Shown one piece after another: positions 61,645 to 64,000 of a stretch of 64,000 nt of DNA. The notes beneath the pieces are model-generated. The model worked only from the letters and a program-made list of their open reading frames with translations. It was not told the origin of the DNA and made no database searches. Positions within the stretch are counted from its first letter, which is position 1, and each line of letters begins with the position of its first letter. Source of the DNA: Asaia lannensis NBRC 102526 (GTDB lineage: Bacteria > Pseudomonadota > Alphaproteobacteria > Acetobacterales > Acetobacteraceae); NCBI RefSeq assembly GCF_024054035.1, contig NZ_JAMXQU010000005.1:1-64000 (forward strand), written 5' to 3'. The translations under genes were made by a program, and so were the position numbers.

Positions 61645-62913
61645 ATGTCGGATATGTTTTCCGGTTCATTGATATCCTCGGAATTTACCGAGATAACCAG
61701 TACTCCGCCGCGTATCATGGCAGATATTGTGGAAACTGTTCCGGTATTGGGGGGTGATGATATCGGAGCTACGGTAAACCAGCTTTTCACAGATGACGAC
61801 AATCTTTCAATGATCGCTGTTTTACATGAAGACGGGCGACCGGTCGGGATTATCGATAGACAGTTTTTCTTCGCGGTTATGTCAGGACGTTTCGGACGTT
61901 CACTCTACACCCGACGGAAGGTGGGCTTACTCCTCAGAGGGCCAACCAAAGTTGTCGAATACGATGTGGCCATAGCAGATTTCACTCGTTCACTCCTTGG
62001 TGCCGACGCACACGATCTCTATCGCGGTTTCCTCATAGTGCGAGAAGGGCGGTACCTTGGAGTTGGTTCGACCCTTTCTTTGGTTCGAGCTGCGAATCTG
62101 CAGAATGAAGCGTCTGCCATACGTTCAGCAGAAACGGCTGAAGACCTTCGTCAGGTCATCGCGGCTATCTCCACAAGTGTTGAAGCGGTCTGCAGGGCAT
62201 CGTCGTCTATTCGGGAGGGAAGCCTCACATTATCTGGGCATACCCAGAGACAAACCCAGGATCTCACGATTGCAGCCGCAAGTGTGAGAGAGATGAATGA
62301 TGCAGTGCAGGTAAATGCAGAAGACGTTGCTTCAGCCAGGCGGCTCGTTTCAGATATCAATGAACAAGCGGGCTCGTTCAAGGATATTGTTGGTGAGACA
62401 GTTTCGGCCATATCCGGTATTGCCCAACGCTACTTCAATATGGTCGAGAGCCTCCGACTGATAGAAGATATCAGCCTGCAAACGCGATTACTCTCGTTCA
62501 ACGCTGCGGTGGAAGCCGCCCATGCTGGAGAGGAAGGGAAGGGTTTCGGCGTTGTTGCGGATGAAATCCGATCACTCGCGCATCGCTCGGCGGAAGCCGC
62601 ACAGGTTATCGCTGAGCTCGTGACCCAGTCCCAGGAGACCATGAAGACAGGCGTCGCACTTACTGAGAAAGTTGCAAGTGGCATGGAAAGCATAACATGT
62701 CAGGTTGCGAGCGTGAACAATTTCATTCGTAGTATTGAAGATACAACCAAAAACCAAGCCAGTAGTATTGGCGAAATCAACAAAAACATAAAATCTATTG
62801 AGGACGTTGCTGGCAATAATATGTGTATGACCGATGATGTTAATAGAAATTGCCTCGACCTTGACCAGCAAGTCGCCTCATTGAACGAATTCCTCAAACG
62901 GTATGCTCTTTGA
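61645..62913 (+). CDS. Soluble chemoreceptor with N-terminal CBS-like sensor
   Basis: A 422-residue cytoplasmic receptor. Residues about 30-150 resemble a CBS pair of the kind seen in some GGDEF/EAL proteins: [40 protein letters not shown] and [21 protein letters not shown] helical signalling part follows with the tip [40 protein letters not shown], somewhat diverged from the other receptors (RLLSFN instead of NLLALN). No membrane segment, no CheR tether. CBS pairs often bind adenine nucleotides, so it may report energy or nucleotide state. ATG 61645 is used; the frame begins with TTG 61621. The stop codon coincides with the left end of the IS element. Confidence 0.8.
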   Translation: MSDMFSGSLISSEFTEITSTPPRIMADIVETVPVLGGDDIGATVNQLFTDDDNLSMIAVLHEDGRPVGIIDRQFFFAVMSGRFGRSLYTRRKVGLLLRGPTKVVEYDVAIADFTRSLLGADAHDLYRGFLIVREGRYLGVGSTLSLVRAANLQNEASAIRSAETAEDLRQVIAAISTSVEAVCRASSSIREGSLTLSGHTQRQTQDLTIAAASVREMNDAVQVNAEDVASARRLVSDINEQAGSFKDIVGETVSAISGIAQRYFNMVESLRLIEDISLQTRLLSFNAAVEAAHAGEEGKGFGVVADEIRSLAHRSAEAAQVIAELVTQSQETMKTGVALTEKVASGMESITCQVASVNNFIRSIEDTTKNQASSIGEINKNIKSIEDVAGNNMCMTDDVNRNCLDLDQQVASLNEFLKRYAL

Positions 62914-63810
62914 AGCTATTTTGGAAATTGAACGTGAAGGGTTTTCAGCGAGTCTGGTACACGATTCAAGCTCTGAATATGGACGCCAGAGCAGAGAGGC
63001 CGCGTGGCCGATATCACTCGCAGGACGAAATGCTATCCGTCTGATCTGACAGATGAAGAATGGGAACGCATAGCGCCCCTGATGCTGCTTGCGAGCCGGC
63101 GCGGCCGGAAACGAGTGTCTGATTTACGTGAGACCATCAATGCACTGCGCTATCTTGCCCGCTAGGGCTGCGGATGGGAGATGCTGCCAGCTCATTTTGG
63201 CCGGTGGCGGACTATCTCCTGCTGGTTCCACAGGCTGATGCGTCGTTTCCTGCGATCCATGATATTTGCCTAATGCTGGACCGTAAAGTAGCAGGACGCA
63301 AAGCTTACCCATCCGTTGGTGTCATCGACAGCCAGAGTGTCGAGGCTCCTCATGCCAGCGTCCGTAGTTATGACGCAGGCAAGAAGATCGCCGGTCGTAA
63401 GCGCCATATCGCGGTTGACACAGATGGCCGACTGCTTTCGGTCAGGCTGATGCCAGCTGATATTCCAGATAGCGCGGGAGGGCAGATGATCCTTGATGCC
63501 ATCCGCAAACGATGGCCGTATGTGAAACATCTTGTCGCATACGGAGCTTATGATCGCCTCCATTTAATGCATAAAGCCGCTTTTCTAGATTTTACGGTCG
63601 AAGTTATTCGGCGCTAAGACATCGCAAAAGGGTTTGAAATCCAGCCGCGCCGTTAGGTCGTTGAATGGACATTTGGCTGGATAACCCACTGGCGACGCCT
63701 CGTGCGCAACTGCGAGCGCCGCATCAACGTCTCACAGACCATGATCCTCGTCGCCATGGGCACCAATCTCACCCGTCGAAACGCTCACCCGTGACTTTCC
63801 AAACAGGCTC
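62912..63810 (+). mobile_element. Decayed IS5-family (IS1031-like) insertion sequence
   Basis: About 900 bases bounded by degenerate inverted ends: GAAGCTATTTTGGAAATTGA (62912-62931) and TGACTTTCCAAACAGGCTC (63792-63810, whose complement is GAGCCTGTTTGGAAAGTCA). Size, ends and transposase type fit the IS5 family, IS1031-like group common in acetic acid bacteria. The left end overlaps the stop codon of the CBS receptor. The transposase is broken by stops and a frame change, so the copy is dead. No flanking target duplication was obvious. Confidence 0.75.
63004..63794 (+). pseudogene. IS5-family transposase, inactivated
   Basis: The frame starting GTG 63004 reads YPSDLTDEEWERIAPLMLL and VSDLRETINALRYLAR, typical IS5 transposase N-terminus, then meets TAG at 63163-63165 (continuing as GCGWEMLPAHFGRW). 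The catalytic part continues in another frame (63174-63617): VGVIDSQSVEAPHASVRSYD, AGKKIAGRKRHIAVDTDGRL. After TAA at 63615 the same frame goes on as AKGFEIQPRR, a TAG, then VVEWTFGWITHWRRLVRNCE, to TGA at 63794. Thus at least three nonsense changes and one frame change. The DDE residues are partly recognisable (Asp in VIDSQS; Glu in VVEWTF). Confidence 0.85.
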
Positions 63811-63901
63811 TAAGACTTGGTGGAGGTTCACCCAACTTTCACCTAACGCATGTAACAGTCTCAATAAGCTTATCTACTAAAGGGGTTTGAGAGCGGCCAG
63901 G

Positions 63902-64000
63902 TCACCCAAGTTCGAGTGCAGCAGATACCTTCGCCAGAGAGGGAGCTAAAGCCTCGATGTTTGGCGCAGCTTTTTCGCTCTCGATCTCATTTGCCAGTCG
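63902..64000 (-). CDS. C-terminal end of an unidentified protein (possible HPt-type helix)
   Basis: The minus strand is open from the right edge to TGA at 63902-63904, giving 32 residues that begin RLANEIESEKAAPNIEALAP and end SLAKVSAALELG. The helical pattern resembles the last helices of an HPt domain, but this is too short to be sure. The rest lies outside the window. About 90 bases separate it from the IS element. Confidence 0.4.
   Translation of the reverse strand, partial: RLANEIESEKAAPNIEALAPSLAKVSAALELG

Noticed and set aside
35692-62913. CheR-binding pentapeptides in the other receptors
   Set aside because: Their C-termini (for example SAATY, LETSS, LSEVV, FRLEP, KRYAL) do not fit xWxxF.
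63665-63880. Separate small gene after the transposase
   Set aside because: It is an alternative frame of the decayed IS end. The transposase frame itself continues through this segment with recognisable C-terminal motifs.
1-64000. CRISPR array, tRNA or rRNA genes
   Set aside because: No spaced direct-repeat array and no tRNA T-loop or rRNA-like segment was noticed in the intergenic regions.

Overview
The window is a nearly uninterrupted motility and chemotaxis island from an alphaproteobacterium. Several features fit an acetic acid bacterium (Acetobacteraceae, for example an Asaia-like genus): a FlaF-type flagellin regulator, a CtrA-type regulator, DUF1217 and DUF6468 proteins, FlmG-like glycosyltransferases, and an IS5/IS1031-type insertion sequence at the right edge. 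Genus assignment is inference from gene content only.

Layout. 1-184 holds the N-terminus of a flagellin (minus strand). After a long, partly very AT-rich non-coding stretch come a MotE-like protein and FlaF (plus). 2355-10816 is a chemotaxis operon on the minus strand, read as: membrane-anchored receptor with a C-terminal GWEDF tether, CheS-like STAS protein, CheY1, CheA, CheW, CheR, CheB, CheY2, CheD, CheT-like DxxxQ protein. This is the order I recall for the Sinorhizobium/Agrobacterium che operons, with two CheYs, no CheZ, and small accessory proteins at the same places. 11404-13587 is a Cache-type chemoreceptor. 14090-24454 (minus) carries a small unknown ORF, a secreted TPR protein, FlgB, FlgC, FlgF, a small lipoprotein, then FliF-FliG-FliH-FliN-FliO-FliP. 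At 24706-25766 (plus) are a short ORF with a strong Shine-Dalgarno and a CtrA-like regulator whose receiver has lost every phosphorylation residue. 25861-39623 (minus) is FlhA, a haem-globin aerotaxis receptor, a DUF1217 protein, FliI, FliJ, a glycosyltransferase-like protein, MotB, MotA, FliK, FlgD.

39833-49244 has a FlmG-like TPR glycosyltransferase (plus), a secreted lytic transglycosylase (minus), FlgI-FlgJ-FlgN-lipoprotein (plus), then DUF6468, FliM, FliL and FlgE (minus). From 49773 the plus strand carries a double-PAS receptor, FlgK-FlgL-FlmG-like, FlgG-FlgA-FlgH, a small membrane protein, a receptor with a helical-bundle-like periplasmic part, and a CBS-domain soluble receptor. A decayed IS5-family element starts at the stop codon of that last receptor. 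The window ends in the C-terminus of a minus-strand protein.

Together these genes encode most of the basal body, rod, P- and L-rings, hook, hook-filament junction, export ATPase complex, stator and signalling pathway. I did not find FliE, FliQ, FliR, FlhB or FlbT. Six chemoreceptors are present but only one carries a CheR/CheB tether, so adaptation of the others probably depends on mixed arrays. Candidate CtrA boxes lie 106-200 bases upstream of four minus-strand transcription units. The most unusual items are the DUF1217 protein carrying the same tandem hook-type domains as FlgE, the phosphorylation-dead CtrA-like regulator, the CBS-type chemoreceptor, and the CheT/CheS-like proteins that may replace CheZ.
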